NCBI GenBank assembly: GCA_900540405.1
Contig: UQFW01000051.1
Coordinates: forward strand, 1-10,918
Length of the DNA: 10,918 bases
DNA from: Candidatus Avelusimicrobium faecicola
GTDB lineage: Bacteria > Elusimicrobiota > Elusimicrobia > Elusimicrobiales > Elusimicrobiaceae
Reading direction: 5' to 3'
The notes under the pieces are model-generated. The model was given only the letters and a program-made list of their open reading frames with translations, was not told where the DNA came from and searched no databases. Position 1 is the first letter of the stretch; each line of letters opens with the position of its first letter. This document shows positions 10,359 to 10,918 of the stretch, piece by piece. The position numbers and the translations under genes were made by a program.

Positions 10359-10918
10359 ATGTTTTGCAAAGTAGTGTTTGACGTCCCCCTGGACCGGGAT
10401 TTTGATTACCATGTTCCGCCCGAATTAGAAGCGCAGGTTTGCCCCGGGGTGCGCATTACCGCCCCGTTCGGCCCGCGTTTAACGGCTGGGCTGGTGCTTT
10501 CCGTCAGCGACGAACCAACCTACCAAAACACCCAAAAAATCAAAGATATTGTTTGCGTGGTGGACCCGCGGCCGATTTTCGGCAACGATTTATTCCCCTT
10601 GGCCCAATTTATGAAAAAAATGTGGGGCGGCGCGATTGGGCAAATTTTATTTGCGCTCGTTCCCCCGCAACCTTATTTTAAGTTGTTGGAAAGCCCCGCT
10701 TTTACCCCGTTTACGCCCGCGTTTGCCCACACGCTGTACCCGCACCAACAGGCCGTATTAAACACCCTGCAAGCTATGCCCGCGTATGAATTTCACCCGG
10801 TTTTATTAAGCGGCCCCGCCGGAACCGGCAAGACGGAAACCGCCCTGCGTTTAGCCGCGCAGGTGTTGCAGAACTTCGGGCAGACGCTCATTACCGTGCC
10901 GGACATTGTAGCCGCCAA
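10359..10918 (+). CDS. priA: primosomal protein N' (replication restart helicase PriA), N-terminal part
   Basis: ATG 10359, six bases after the glycosylase stop, opens a frame that runs off the window after 186 codons. The start MFCKVVFDVPLDRDFDYHVPPEL, followed by GVRITAPFGPRLTAGLVLSV, is the characteristic 3'-DNA-end binding domain of PriA. After a linker comes LYPHQQAVLNTL and the Walker A motif GPAGTGKTE near residue 152, the beginning of the helicase core. The usual PriA motif is GVTGSGKTE, so this one is slightly altered but keeps the KTE. PriA reloads the replisome at stalled forks. No strong Shine-Dalgarno is seen (GGAAG lies about 13 bases upstream). Linkage to gmk and rpoZ is common. 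Confidence 0.9.
   Translation, partial: MFCKVVFDVPLDRDFDYHVPPELEAQVCPGVRITAPFGPRLTAGLVLSVSDEPTYQNTQKIKDIVCVVDPRPIFGNDLFPLAQFMKKMWGGAIGQILFALVPPQPYFKLLESPAFTPFTPAFAHTLYPHQQAVLNTLQAMPAYEFHPVLLSGPAGTGKTETALRLAAQVLQNFGQTLITVPDIVAA

Overview
The window looks like chromosomal DNA from an anaerobic, fermentative bacterium of moderate G+C content. A [FeFe]-hydrogenase maturase (HydE) and a pyruvate,phosphate dikinase point to hydrogen-producing, pyrophosphate-economising anaerobic metabolism. A lipobox protein and membrane-anchored extracytoplasmic proteins fit a diderm cell. The combination reminds me of gut Elusimicrobiota, but that placement is an inference and I cannot test it here. I see no phage, transposase, CRISPR array, tRNA or rRNA.

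Layout. Positions 1-171 (minus) hold the first 16 codons of what is probably rpsO (ribosomal protein S15), with a roughly 110-nt leader and an extended -10 promoter. Positions 198-1111 (minus) carry two tandem DUF805-type membrane proteins that share an almost identical 3' end. A 51-codon orphan gene follows at 1153-1308 (minus). hydE (plus, 1480-2544) converges on a tandem pair of membrane-anchored, cysteine-conserving proteins with a possible thioredoxin-like fold (minus, 2578-3105 and 3224-3844). The pair looks like a duplicated promoter-gene-terminator cassette. ppdK (plus, 4013-6802) follows, with an unusual Lys/Ala-rich N-terminal tail and a tandem set of GC hairpin terminators.

Positions 6960-7846 are gene-poor. 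They contain a probable structured leader, one small two-helix membrane protein (7196-7513), a very AT-rich pair of imperfect direct repeats, a bidirectional-looking hairpin terminator and a GC-rich untranslated block of unknown role. A lipoprotein gene (minus, 7847-8419) is divergent from a housekeeping cluster on the plus strand: gmk, rpoZ, a family 4 uracil-DNA glycosylase and the beginning of priA, which runs off the end of the window. This cluster links nucleotide supply, transcription, base-excision repair and replication restart. The glycosylase sits where many bacteria have coaBC.

The most notable cross-window signal is promoter geometry. Five genes (both DUF805 genes, hydE, the lipoprotein gene and gmk) have a -10-like hexamer ending only 6-8 bases before the ATG, which predicts leaderless mRNAs. 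rpsO, the cysteine-rich pair, ppdK and the 105-residue membrane protein have leaders, mostly with Shine-Dalgarno sequences. No single dramatic new system is evident. The best candidates for undescribed biology are the duplicated cysteine-protein cassette, the widespread leaderless promoters, the PPDK tail and the untranslated blocks around 7540-7846.
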